Positions 9,325-18,649 of a DNA stretch of 64,000 nt are shown one piece after another. The position numbers were made by a program, and so were the translations under genes. The stretch is from JABLTI01 sp035528035 (GTDB lineage: Archaea; Asgardarchaeota; Heimdallarchaeia; JABLTI01), in assembly GCA_035528035.1 (NCBI GenBank), contig DATKZI010000043.1, positions 86,369-150,368 of the forward strand. Direction: 5' to 3'. Each line of letters starts with the position of its first letter. The first letter of the stretch is position 1. The notes beneath the pieces were generated by a model, which saw only the letters and a list, made by a program, of their open reading frames with translations, did no database searches and was not told where the DNA came from.

Positions 9325-11475
9325 ATGGTAATTTATCTCTGTATTTCAGAAAAACCAACAGCAGCAAAAAGAATAGCTGCAGCCCTTGATAGTTCTGGTA
9401 AACCTAGGAAAGTTCCCACTCCTAGGAATTTTGCTAAAGTACCTGTTTACGAATGTAAGAAAAGAAATGATACTATTTTTGTCATCCCTGCATTGGGACA
9501 TCTTTATTCCACCATGGAGGACTCTGCTGGTGGGTGGCATTATCCCGCTTTTAGTTACAAATGGGTTCCTGCCTATCTTGCAAATGAAAAAAATACTACT
9601 AGACCTTTTGTTACTGCTTTCAAAAGTTATAGTAAAAAAGTTGATGAAGTAATTGTTGCTACGGATTATGATTTGGAAGGAGAAGTTATAGGAGCATCTA
9701 TTGCTCTTTTTGCTTGTGAAAAAGCTCTTTCTGATGTAAAACGTATGAAATTTTCAACGCTTACCAAAGAAGATATTATTAGTTCCTTTGATAATATGCA
9801 ACCTTCTGTTGATATCAATCTTGCTCATGCAGGTTTTACCCGTCATGAAATCGATTGGTTGTTTGGTATTAATTTGACTCGAGCATTAACCCTCTCGATA
9901 AAACATGCTACAGGGAGATATAAATTAATATCAACTGGCAGAGTTCAAGGACCCACCCTAAGATTTGTTGCTGATCGTGAACGTGAAATTCAAACTTTTG
10001 TTCCCATACCTAGATGGGTAATAGAAGCTAAAATTATTTTAGAAGGGGAAATCGTTTCTCTCGAGTATAATAAGAAATTCATTCCCTCACTTGCTGAAGC
10101 TGAAAAAATTGTTTCTGAAGCGAAAAATCAAATTGGTATCGTTAGTTCCATTACTAAGAGAAAATTTACTTTAGAACCACCAACACCATTCAATTTAGGT
10201 TCTCTCCAATCGGAAGCTTACAGATATTTTGGTTATTCACCTAGTAGAACTCTGAAAGCAGCTGAGAAATTATATCTAGATGCTTTGATCTCCTATCCAC
10301 GTACTGGTAGTCAGCAATTTCCTGATGCAATTGACCATAAACAAATCCTTAGTGATTTAGCTAAAATTGATCTTTACAGATCTCGTGCTACTAGCATCCT
10401 CCAAAAACCAGGATTTAAACCTACAAAAGGAAGTAAAAAAGATCCTGCTCATCCACCTATTCATCCTACTGGGAAAAAGCCATCTACAGGTTTGCGTGCA
10501 GAAGAAAACAATATTTACCGATTAATTGCTTGTAGATATTTAGCTTTGTTTGGTGAAGCTGCGGTTAAAGAGAGTTTACGTCTTGATATCAATTTCAATA
10601 ATCACATTTTCTATCTCCGTGGTATGAAAGTTTTGAAGAAAGGTTGGTTAAATCTCTATGCTCCTTTTGGTAAAGCTGAGGAAATTGAATTGCCAAACTT
10701 GTCTGAAGGTGATAAGGTCGAATTAGCAAGTATTGAACATAAACAAAGCTATACTCAACCACCAGCAAGATATAACCCTAATTCTCTTCTGAAAAAGATG
10801 GAAGATGAAGAATTAGGTACAAAAGCCACTCGAGCAAATATTATTGATATTTTATATTCTCGTGGATATATTGAAGATGAAAGCATTTATGCTACCGACC
10901 TAGGATTTGCTGTAATAGATACTCTTGAGAAAAACAGCCCGGAAATTATTGAAACTGAATTGACAAGAAATCTTGAACGTGATATGGAAAGTATTAGCAC
11001 AGGCGAAAAAAATCAAAAAGAAGTTCTAATGACTTCAATTAAACAATTAAAATCCATTCTAGAAAAATTCCATAAAAAAGAGGAAATCATAGGTATTACT
11101 TTACAAGAGCAAGTACAGAATCTAAAACAACGCCAACGGATGCTAGGTTTATGTCCTGTCTGTAAACAAGGTGAATTAATTATTACTCGTTCAACTACCA
11201 CCAAAAAAAGGTTTGTGGGTTGTACAGGTTATTATAAAAAATTATGTGATTGGAGTGCACCTATACCTCAACAAGGATATGCTACCCCAGCGAAAAAGAT
11301 TTGCGCCCATTGTGGTTTTCCAATGTTAACAATTAGAAAGAAAGGTAAAAGGCCATATACCATTTGTCCAAATTGGTTAAAGTGTCCTGGTACACCTCAG
11401 GAAATTCTTGATAATTATAAGAACAATAAAATAGAAATTTTCGAAGAGAATGGAGAAGATTTGGAGGAAGAATAA
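9325..11475 (+). CDS. DNA topoisomerase I (type IA, archaeal)
   Basis: Relaxes negatively supercoiled DNA by cutting one strand through a tyrosine linkage. The TOPRIM domain starts with SEKPTAAKRIA and carries the acidic ATDYDLEGEVIG motif near residue 113. The cleavage domain carries SYPRTGSQQFP with the catalytic Tyr near residue 331. Two C-terminal zinc fingers follow (CPVC ... C ... C near 611-640 and CAHC ... CPNWLKC near 657-690). There is no helicase domain, so it is not reverse gyrase. The stop codon overlaps the next gene's start (TAATG), which suggests translational coupling. Confidence 0.95.
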   Translation: MVIYLCISEKPTAAKRIAAALDSSGKPRKVPTPRNFAKVPVYECKKRNDTIFVIPALGHLYSTMEDSAGGWHYPAFSYKWVPAYLANEKNTTRPFVTAFKSYSKKVDEVIVATDYDLEGEVIGASIALFACEKALSDVKRMKFSTLTKEDIISSFDNMQPSVDINLAHAGFTRHEIDWLFGINLTRALTLSIKHATGRYKLISTGRVQGPTLRFVADREREIQTFVPIPRWVIEAKIILEGEIVSLEYNKKFIPSLAEAEKIVSEAKNQIGIVSSITKRKFTLEPPTPFNLGSLQSEAYRYFGYSPSRTLKAAEKLYLDALISYPRTGSQQFPDAIDHKQILSDLAKIDLYRSRATSILQKPGFKPTKGSKKDPAHPPIHPTGKKPSTGLRAEENNIYRLIACRYLALFGEAAVKESLRLDINFNNHIFYLRGMKVLKKGWLNLYAPFGKAEEIELPNLSEGDKVELASIEHKQSYTQPPARYNPNSLLKKMEDEELGTKATRANIIDILYSRGYIEDESIYATDLGFAVIDTLEKNSPEIIETELTRNLERDMESISTGEKNQKEVLMTSIKQLKSILEKFHKKEEIIGITLQEQVQNLKQRQRMLGLCPVCKQGELIITRSTTTKKRFVGCTGYYKKLCDWSAPIPQQGYATPAKKICAHCGFPMLTIRKKGKRPYTICPNWLKCPGTPQEILDNYKNNKIEIFEENGEDLEEE

Positions 11476-11699
11476 TGACTCAATGTAAAGTTTGCAAAAC
11501 TACGATTGAAAAAGGAGATTTTTGTGATGCTCATTTCATTGCAAAAACAAACCTAGAAGAACGATATGCTGATTGGGTAAAAGCTTATGGAAAATTGAGT
11601 CGAAAAGAATATCTTACCATTATGATTAACGATCAAGATATCCCTATTGGAGACTGGGCACGAGAGGTTGCTGATTATTTGCTTAAAAAGGAGTCATAA
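11475..11699 (+). CDS. Small zinc-binding protein coupled to topoisomerase I
   Basis: A 74-residue protein of unknown function. The N-terminus carries CKVCKTTIEKGDFCDAH, a compact C-x2-C-x8-C-x2-H zinc site. The rest is charged and probably helical (EERYADWVKAYGKLSRKEYL). Its start overlaps the topoisomerase stop by one base, and the kinase gene follows after two bases, so the three are one transcription unit. A role close to topoisomerase I is possible but rests only on context. Confidence 0.75.
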   Translation: MTQCKVCKTTIEKGDFCDAHFIAKTNLEERYADWVKAYGKLSRKEYLTIMINDQDIPIGDWAREVADYLLKKES

Positions 11700-11701
11700 T
11701 T

Positions 11702-12673
11702 TTGGTTAATACACAAATGAAAGTTCTTGGTTTTGGACAAATTCTCTGGGATTTAACAGTTAATGTTGATTATTCCTTCTTAAAAGACTTGGATATGCCA
11801 GTTGGAGGACATAGACTTATTGATAAGACCACTCTTGATATGATCATTGAGAGATTAACTGCTCAAGGAATTTCTATAGTGAAGAATTCTGGTGGTAGTT
11901 GTGCTAATGTCATGTCAAATATGGCTAAATTAGGTTCTAGAACAGCTTTTTGTGGCAAACATGGTGATGATGCTGACGGTTACCTTTACATGAAAATCCT
12001 TAGAAAAGAAGGTGTCAAAACTCATAGTCTAATTGACAAAGATCATTCAACTGGATATGTGCTCTCATTCATTACTCCAGATATTGATCGAACTTTTATT
12101 GTTTATCGTGGTGCTTCTGATTTTTTACCGGTAGAACTCATCCAGGAACGATTGGTAAAACGAGCTGATATTGTTCACCTTGAAGGTTATTTAATTAATT
12201 GTAATGAAGCATTAACTGAAATTTTTGAACTTGCTAAGAATATTACTTTTGATCTTGCAGCCTACTCAATTATTGAAAATACCAGACCAATTATTCAGAA
12301 GCTACTCAAGAAGAATATTCCATACATTCTCTTTTCTAATATTTATGAAGGAAAAGCTTTTACTCAAAAAGATGATGTTGAAAGTATTCTAGATACTATG
12401 CTGACATATTCCAATGTTGCTGTTCTTACTTTAGGCGACAAGGGTGTAGCAATAAAAACAGCAGATGGTAAACAGCACTTTCAAGCAGCAATAAAAACGT
12501 CAATTATGGATACCACTGGTGCTGGAGATTCTTTTTCAGCAGGCTTTTTACATGAATATCTTATCTCAAAAGATATTAGCAAAGCAGCAGAATTGGGTGT
12601 AAAAGTTGCTAGTAAAACAATTAGTAAAATAGGTGCTCGATCATTTAATATCGAGCAATTAACTAAACATTAA
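11702..12673 (+). CDS. PfkB-family carbohydrate/nucleoside kinase
   Basis: Ribokinase-like kinase that phosphorylates a sugar or nucleoside. It shows the N-terminal GFGQILWDLTVNV, the substrate-binding GGSCANVMSNMAKLG near residue 62 and the C-terminal PfkB signature DTTGAGDSFSAGFLHE near residue 273, with the catalytic Asp in GAGDSF. The overall pattern is closest to adenosine kinase/sugar kinase relatives, but the substrate is not assignable. The TTG start at 11702 is supported by AAAGGAG at 11687-11693, eight bases upstream. The alternative ATG at 11717 would be 23 bases away. Confidence 0.88.
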   Translation: MVNTQMKVLGFGQILWDLTVNVDYSFLKDLDMPVGGHRLIDKTTLDMIIERLTAQGISIVKNSGGSCANVMSNMAKLGSRTAFCGKHGDDADGYLYMKILRKEGVKTHSLIDKDHSTGYVLSFITPDIDRTFIVYRGASDFLPVELIQERLVKRADIVHLEGYLINCNEALTEIFELAKNITFDLAAYSIIENTRPIIQKLLKKNIPYILFSNIYEGKAFTQKDDVESILDTMLTYSNVAVLTLGDKGVAIKTADGKQHFQAAIKTSIMDTTGAGDSFSAGFLHEYLISKDISKAAELGVKVASKTISKIGARSFNIEQLTKH

Positions 12674-12685
12674 TTTCACAATAAT

Positions 12686-13144
12686 CTAAAGAAATATTTC
12701 CATACAACTAGCACTATCTGGACAGAGTGATTTGAACTCAATTGATTGTTTAACCTCTTCCGGAACTGCTTCTCTCTTTATTTTCATAAAACCTTTTTTT
12801 AAAAAGAACTTTTCTGCTGTTGAGGTTAAAAGATAAACCTTATGAAGATCCTCAGAACGAGCATAATCCAAAATAGCATCAGTTAAAGCATTTCCTAACC
12901 CTTTGGACTGTAAATGAGGTTCAATAGCTAATGACCTAAGTAATCCATATTTCATATAGATTTCAAGCCCAACACAACCAACGATAGTAAATTTTTGATT
13001 GGTGGTATCCTTCAAAACAATGAAATCTTCGAAATGTTCCTTTACACCTTCAGTTGGCAAATTAACTTTTTTTAATAATTTTATTACCGATTTCAATTCA
13101 TTTGTTTTTGCTGGGGAGATTACATAATCAATCATATTAATCAA
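12686..13144 (-). CDS. GNAT acetyltransferase, ArsN2-like
   Basis: GNAT-fold N-acetyltransferase. The acetyl-CoA site is visible as RSLAIEPHLQSKGLGNALTDAI (Q/R-x-x-G-x-G/A motif). The following YLLTSTAEKFFLKKGFMKIKREAVPEEVKQ and the C-terminal LCPDSASCM match the arsenic-resistance ArsN2 branch, which includes the closing LCP-x-SA-x-CM signature. Whether it acts on an organoarsenical or an amino acid is unknown, and no other ars genes lie nearby. The gene converges with the kinase and ends 40 bases before tRNA-Ala. Confidence 0.78.
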   Translation of the reverse strand: MINMIDYVISPAKTNELKSVIKLLKKVNLPTEGVKEHFEDFIVLKDTTNQKFTIVGCVGLEIYMKYGLLRSLAIEPHLQSKGLGNALTDAILDYARSEDLHKVYLLTSTAEKFFLKKGFMKIKREAVPEEVKQSIEFKSLCPDSASCMEIFL

Positions 13145-13185
13145 ATAATAGTATAACGATTAGAGATTTTAATTATTCGAAAAAA

Positions 13186-13262
13186 TGGTGGACCGGGCGG
13201 AATTTGAATCCGCGGCCTTTTGAATGCGAATCAAACGATCTACCAGGCTGATCTACCGGCCC
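13186..13262 (-). tRNA. tRNA-Ala(CGC)
   Basis: A complete cloverleaf reads on the minus strand. The acceptor GGGCCGG pairs with CCGGTCC, including the G3:U70 pair that marks alanine tRNAs. The D stem is GATC/GATC. The anticodon loop TTCGCAT gives anticodon CGC, and the T stem is GCGGA/TCCGC with a normal loop. The 3' CCA is encoded in the DNA (plus-strand TGG at 13186-13188). No intron is present. Confidence 0.95.
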
Positions 13263-13465
13263 ATTTTTTTATTATTACTTCTTGAATTTGGTTCTTATTT
13301 TTAATGATTTTTGATAGTTTTCTTAATAAAATACTTGTTTTCTTTGGTCTTTTCCCAAATTCATAAAAAGCTTAACCGATTTAAAAAATAGTGTATAATT
13401 AACTTTGTTACTATGTTTGTAACCAAATTTAATCCATTTCAAAACTTATCCGTGAGGGTATTACT

Positions 13466-16400
13466 ATGGCTATTAAGGAAGCGAAAGACCTTGAGTTATT
13501 ACCGCGGTTATCAGCAAATGAGAAACGAATTTTCTCAACACTCTCAAATTATGGTGCATCTACTGTATTGGAAATCGCTGATCGAGGTAAAATATCGAAA
13601 GGAAAGATTCCTGCAACGCTAGAAATGATGATCCAAAGAGGTTTAGTTGTTCAACTTGAAACTGATGAAGGTGATCATAGTTATGCTGCTATCTTTCCTA
13701 TTAATCGGTTCATGACAATTATTGATAGACTTATCAATTCTCTTGAAATCCGTAAAAGTGAGCTTGAAGCGACAGCTCAAGTTGTGAATGATTTTACGGA
13801 GAACGCTATCAAAAACGTTCGTGATTCTAGTATAGAAGAACGTAAGAAACGTGGTGATAGATCTGAAGAGGATATTAAAGACCTTGAAATGGCTATAGAT
13901 GCTTCCTTGAGTGGAATACTTGCTTCTGTTGAAATGGATTTGAAAGATTTAAGTAAAGTAGCCAAAACCTCCAATGAATTCCTCGCTGAAACAGCTATTC
14001 GTACTGATGAAACCTGTTATAATATTCGTAAGAGCTTAGTTCCTTTACGAGCTAATTTTTCTGAAACGCTACTATTAGCACAGAAAAACGCTGAAGAGCA
14101 TTTAGAAGCTACTGTAGATGCTCGTGTAAGCAATGTGTTAGATTTTGAGGCTAATGCTAATAGAGCTTTTGAGGAAATTCTTGATGCTTTCAAGGATTCC
14201 CAAGAAGCATTTGAGAATATTATTTTCACTGTATTAGATACTGGAATTGAAGATCTTGAAAAAGTTACAAGACCAATTAACGAACAAATAGAGGAAGCAA
14301 TTAATTCATTAAAACTTGCGATAGAAAAGGCATCAATCAACTTCCAAACTGAAATTGTTCGTGTATTAATAGAACAAAAACGACCAATGATTACTACTGT
14401 TGATGGATTACGTCCAAAAGCAATTAAAATCCTCACTGAATCTCAAAACACTCAAAATAATTTATTGGATGAGAAGTTCAACAGTTTAGCAACCATCATG
14501 GAGAGTCACACAATACTTTACAACGAAGCTATAGAGCATTTGGTAAAAGAATTTGATCGCAGAGTGTCTAATTTTATAGAACAAATCCAAGAAAATATTT
14601 TCAGGTCAAAAGAAGAAATTATTTCACTAGAAACACGATTCAATGAAGAAGCTAATAATAATCTTGAAGAAAAATTTGGCTTAATCCATTTTACCTCAAA
14701 TAAAACTCGAGATGTTTTAAGTGAGATGACTGAACAATTTACTATTATTCTTAATAGATCTGTAGCACAATATCAAATGGATCTAAGTGATTTGGTAGCA
14801 AAACTTGAAAATGAATTTTTATCTGCTGTTGAGAATAATGGAGCAAGCGTTCAGAATTTAGTGAATTTTATCAATATGTCTCTTACAGAACCGGTAAAAG
14901 TTCTTATAAGAAATCTTACTCAATTGAATGAAAAAATCAGAAAGGATGAAACAGATTTTTCAAAGAAATTTGAGGAAGCTTTAACAAAAGACCTGCAATC
15001 AATTTCTGATGAATTTAATAGTGAGACAAAGAAATATGAAACAGATCTTGAAAAAGAAGTCAAACGTCTTCTTATTAAATTCGATAAAGAAATACAAAAT
15101 AATCATGATTTGCTTCTCAATCGATTAAACACTAGTCAAAAGAATCTTCAAGCTGTTTTCAAAAATTTCTCTGATCTCCATGAGAAGGAATTGAGAAATA
15201 CTAGCAAAGAAATATCCATTCAAACAAAGAAATTAGAGCGATGGAGAGGAGAAAGTGTTGATTTACTTACCAATCAAGTCAATGAAAGAGTCAATAAAAG
15301 TATGCTCGTACTTGGAGACGAAATCAATCAAATCATCAAGAAAATCGAAAGTACAGATTCATATGATAGAAACGAAATAATCAAAGTAGTGAAAGAATCC
15401 CAACAAGACATAACTAAAAGTTTCAAAGGTTTCGGTAATAGTATTGGTGATCTTGTTAGGAAAAACCTTGATGATATTGCTAACAGTTTAAAGAAGGATA
15501 GTTTAACGATTCATAATCGACTAGTTGAGTTTAAAAAAGAGCAAGATAAACTTGTTGAAGAAACGAAACGACCATCCTTTAAGATGATCAAAGATATTTC
15601 TGATGATTATAATGAATTGAATAAAAGTCTAGAAAAAACCATTGAACAATTCTTTGGAACAGAATTTGATTCATATAAGAGAAGTAGAAAAGATTTAGGT
15701 AAAACCATTGAGAATATCTTGAATCGTAGAAGTTCTCGTTCTTCAAAAGAAATCTCTAATCTCCAAGAAGTATTCATTAAAGCACGGGAAAATTATGTGA
15801 AAAAAACGCAGGAAAATTTTGAGTTAGTAGAAAAAACAATAAACAGAGATATTTCTTCAATTCTAGATCAAGAAAAAGATTCTAGAGCAATGATATCAAA
15901 TCTTACAGAACAAATTGTTTCTGATTTAAGCAATGGTGTTAATTCTACTGCTGAGCAACTTAGGATTAATCTAGGGGATGGTTCTGAAACGATCTTTAGT
16001 CAAGCAGCAGCTGAAATCAATAAACAAGAAATTGATCTTAATGCTTTAAATGATACTATGAAAAATGAAGTTATGAAGAGTATTTCAGCACTAAGTGGTT
16101 TGGTGAAAAAACAAATTGATGAATCAAGCGAAAAAGCATCTCTGCTTCAAGAAAAGCAAATTGGTGATGTATATAACTTCAAAACACAATTTACCCAATC
16201 TTTAACTGAAGATTTAACAAACAAATTAGAAGATCTAAATAATTCTCGTTCTGAAATCAAAACATTAAATGAAAAATTAACCAATGATATCAAAGAAACG
16301 ATAGATATTGATGTTAACAGAACAATTCAAGAACTTGAAGTGAAAACAGCTGGTATTGAAGGAGCTATTTTTAGCACAGTAGAAAACATCATTGCTGAAT

Positions 16401-17056
16401 CTTCAAGAAGAACTGATGGAGTAGCAGTTATTGGTGAACAAGCTGTCCTTGGGATAGAAGATCGATATACTGAAAATCTTGAAAGTATTAGACAAAGCTT
16501 GACTGATGAAGTTATTTCCCGTATTGAAAGCGAAGCAAAACGTATTGAAAACTATAAGGGGGGAATTCGTGAGATAGGCAAACAACATCTGAAAATATAC
16601 GGGGAAGCTATTAATAAATTAAATGAGACTCTCAAAACCGATTTAGCTAAGACCGAGAAAGTCTCGATGAAAACTTTTACAGCTTGTGAAGGATTATCGT
16701 GTCAATTCTTAGAAGAGCTTAATGCAGAAATAACTGCGATGAGTGATAGAGTTGGTTTAAGCACAGAAAAATTAACAGTTGAAATGCTGGCTGATTTTGA
16801 TAGGGTCTTCCAAAAAGTAAAACGTGAGGTAGCTCTTTTTGCTCGAAAACAATTTGAATTATCGAATAAGAGCAATTATGAAATTGCTGAAACATTCCAA
16901 AAGTCAGTTGATGATTTGGAAGAGGTTATTAAAAAGCAAATATCTAGTATCTCACAAAGAACCACTATGGCAATCGATCGTACAAAAGAAGTCTCTGATA
17001 TCATTCGTGATAATATTAGAGATATAACAGAGACTTTTACTGAATTAAATGAATAG
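13466..17056 (+). CDS. Giant coiled-coil protein with N-terminal TrmB-like winged helix
   Basis: A 1196-residue protein of unknown function. Residues about 14-95 look like the DNA-binding winged helix of TrmB-type regulators (LSANEKRIFSTLSNYGASTVLEIADRGKIS, then a wing and YAAIFP). The remaining 1100 residues are almost entirely heptad-rich, charged helix with few prolines, predicting very long coiled coils. No ATPase motif, signal peptide or membrane helix is visible, so it is not an SMC protein. TrmB regulators are normally about 250-350 residues. A structural DNA-binding or scaffold role is possible (inference). A stem-loop terminator follows at 17057. Confidence 0.85.
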   Translation: MAIKEAKDLELLPRLSANEKRIFSTLSNYGASTVLEIADRGKISKGKIPATLEMMIQRGLVVQLETDEGDHSYAAIFPINRFMTIIDRLINSLEIRKSELEATAQVVNDFTENAIKNVRDSSIEERKKRGDRSEEDIKDLEMAIDASLSGILASVEMDLKDLSKVAKTSNEFLAETAIRTDETCYNIRKSLVPLRANFSETLLLAQKNAEEHLEATVDARVSNVLDFEANANRAFEEILDAFKDSQEAFENIIFTVLDTGIEDLEKVTRPINEQIEEAINSLKLAIEKASINFQTEIVRVLIEQKRPMITTVDGLRPKAIKILTESQNTQNNLLDEKFNSLATIMESHTILYNEAIEHLVKEFDRRVSNFIEQIQENIFRSKEEIISLETRFNEEANNNLEEKFGLIHFTSNKTRDVLSEMTEQFTIILNRSVAQYQMDLSDLVAKLENEFLSAVENNGASVQNLVNFINMSLTEPVKVLIRNLTQLNEKIRKDETDFSKKFEEALTKDLQSISDEFNSETKKYETDLEKEVKRLLIKFDKEIQNNHDLLLNRLNTSQKNLQAVFKNFSDLHEKELRNTSKEISIQTKKLERWRGESVDLLTNQVNERVNKSMLVLGDEINQIIKKIESTDSYDRNEIIKVVKESQQDITKSFKGFGNSIGDLVRKNLDDIANSLKKDSLTIHNRLVEFKKEQDKLVEETKRPSFKMIKDISDDYNELNKSLEKTIEQFFGTEFDSYKRSRKDLGKTIENILNRRSSRSSKEISNLQEVFIKARENYVKKTQENFELVEKTINRDISSILDQEKDSRAMISNLTEQIVSDLSNGVNSTAEQLRINLGDGSETIFSQAAAEINKQEIDLNALNDTMKNEVMKSISALSGLVKKQIDESSEKASLLQEKQIGDVYNFKTQFTQSLTEDLTNKLEDLNNSRSEIKTLNEKLTNDIKETIDIDVNRTIQELEVKTAGIEGAIFSTVENIIAESSRRTDGVAVIGEQAVLGIEDRYTENLESIRQSLTDEVISRIESEAKRIENYKGGIREIGKQHLKIYGEAINKLNETLKTDLAKTEKVSMKTFTACEGLSCQFLEELNAEITAMSDRVGLSTEKLTVEMLADFDRVFQKVKREVALFARKQFELSNKSNYEIAETFQKSVDDLEEVIKKQISSISQRTTMAIDRTKEVSDIIRDNIRDITETFTELNE

Positions 17057-17085
17057 TATTCCCTCTTAATTGAATTGAGGGAATA
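17057..17085 (+). terminator. Stem-loop terminator after the giant coiled-coil gene
   Basis: Directly after the stop codon, TATTCCCTC pairs with GAGGGAATA around an 11-base AT-rich loop, followed by an AT-rich tail. Nine perfect base pairs in this AT-rich setting support a transcription end. Confidence 0.6.
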
Positions 17086-17118
17086 ATTTAACTATTTAAA
17101 ATCAATTTAATAATTACC

Positions 17119-18189
17119 TTGACAGAAGAAATGCCAATTCAAGAAAATCTTGACTCACAAGAGCTAAAGAATCAAGCTGAATTTTCTAAAGTAAAGACCA
17201 TTCCGAAACATGTCTTTTTCCTTATTGCAATAGCTATGGTTATGACTTCTTTTGCTTCGATACTCATTCGTTTAGCAGGAAAAGATGTCACTACTTTTTG
17301 GCCTGGCAGAGAACCAGCAGATGCTTCAGTAATTGCTTTCTGGCGTTTGCTATTTGCTACAGGAGGAATGTTTTTGGGTGCAGTTTTTACTGGCAATCTC
17401 AAGCAATTTAAAAAAGTTAATTTTAAGAAAGATATGCCATTACTATCCTTAGCAGGTTTTATGTTAGCCGTTCATTTTATTAGTTGGAATCAATCACTTC
17501 AAATGACAACAGTTGCTAGCTCTGTAACCATTACTTATCTTATGCCTTTATTCGCTTTAATCTTCTCAGTTATTTTCCTTAAAGAACGGGCTAGGTGGCT
17601 ACAAGTAATAGCTATTATTTTTTCTATTAGTGGAGCAATTATAGTTGGTGTTGCTGACCTTGTATTGCAAGAATCTTCTGGAGGTTTTTCTGCTCTGATT
17701 GGGGACCTTTTAGCATTACTTGGAGGTATTTCTGCTGCAGCTTATTTTGTTATCGGACGGAAAAAAAGAGAGAAATTAGATATTTTTGCTTATACAACTA
17801 TTGTTTATGGTATGTGTACAGTGTTCATAGTTATCTATTTACTTGGATATAATGGATTGAGTCTGATTCCTTCATTAAATATCGAATCATTAACTGTTTT
17901 GAAGTTAAACTGGCAACATTTCTTGTTTTTCTTTCTACTAGCATTAGGACCGTCCTGTTTGGGACATACTTTATACAACTATAGTTTAGGCTATGTCCGT
18001 GCACCTGTTATTACAGTAACAGCTTTAGGGGAAATGTTTGGTTCAACGTTATTAGCTTATGCCATTTTCAATGAAACACCTACTCATTGGTCTGCCTATA
18101 TTGGAATGTTTCTGGTAGCATTGGGTATTGTTGCTACAGTTATTATAGAAAATAGAACTTTAAAACAACAAATATCTGCAGAAGCTTAA
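17119..18189 (+). CDS. DMT-superfamily (EamA) transporter
   Basis: Membrane permease with about ten hydrophobic helices arranged as two EamA repeats. The first repeat contains FWRLLFATGGMFLGA and the hallmark end-of-repeat segment VTITYLMPLFALIFSVIFLKER. The second ends with APVITVTALGEMFGSTLLAYAIFNETPTHWSAYIGMFLVALGIV. Such carriers export or import amino acids, nucleotides or sugars, and the substrate cannot be assigned. The start is TTG 17119 or ATG 17131. Neither has a strong ribosome-binding site. Confidence 0.88.
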   Translation: MTEEMPIQENLDSQELKNQAEFSKVKTIPKHVFFLIAIAMVMTSFASILIRLAGKDVTTFWPGREPADASVIAFWRLLFATGGMFLGAVFTGNLKQFKKVNFKKDMPLLSLAGFMLAVHFISWNQSLQMTTVASSVTITYLMPLFALIFSVIFLKERARWLQVIAIIFSISGAIIVGVADLVLQESSGGFSALIGDLLALLGGISAAAYFVIGRKKREKLDIFAYTTIVYGMCTVFIVIYLLGYNGLSLIPSLNIESLTVLKLNWQHFLFFFLLALGPSCLGHTLYNYSLGYVRAPVITVTALGEMFGSTLLAYAIFNETPTHWSAYIGMFLVALGIVATVIIENRTLKQQISAEA

Positions 18190-18246
18190 AATCAATCAGT
18201 CATAGATTTAAAGGTAGGAGAGGTATAGATCTTAGGAGTAGTTACA

Positions 18247-18627
18247 TTGGATTATAAAAGATTAATCTCGAGAATTGCAGCTGATAAAGATAGCAATAAA
18301 CTAGGTAAAATCATTCGAATAGATAAATTACCTGGTAAAACAGTAAAAAAGTACATCCCCTATGCAATAATATTAATTCGAAAACCTTTCAAAAAAGATA
18401 TTACTGTGCCAATTGAAGCTGAAAAATTACTCAAATTGGAAGGAACATATGCTTGGTTTGATATTACAAAGGATGAGTTTGATGAAGAAGTGAAACGGTT
18501 AAAGGAAATTAAAATGGAACGGGGAATTTACCATGGCGATACTGGTGTATATCAGTCGAAAGGTACAGGAGGATTTCGATTTGATCCATTAAATTTAGGG
18601 CATGAAAGGAAAGAACGAAAAAGATAG
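18247..18627 (+). CDS. Uncharacterised protein, PRC-barrel-like
   Basis: A 126-residue protein. The segment KLGKIIRIDKLPGKTVKKYIPYAIILIRKPFKKDITVPIEAEKLLKLEGTYAWFDI has the strand rhythm of a PRC-barrel-like domain; this is a weak resemblance, not a firm match. The C-terminus (residues 95-126) is basic and glycine-rich and probably flexible. The TTG start at 18247 is supported by AGGAG at 18234-18238 with eight bases of spacing. It converges with trpS. The function is unknown. Confidence 0.6.
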   Translation: MDYKRLISRIAADKDSNKLGKIIRIDKLPGKTVKKYIPYAIILIRKPFKKDITVPIEAEKLLKLEGTYAWFDITKDEFDEEVKRLKEIKMERGIYHGDTGVYQSKGTGGFRFDPLNLGHERKERKR

Positions 18628-18649
18628 ATAAAATGATGTGTTTATTTAA

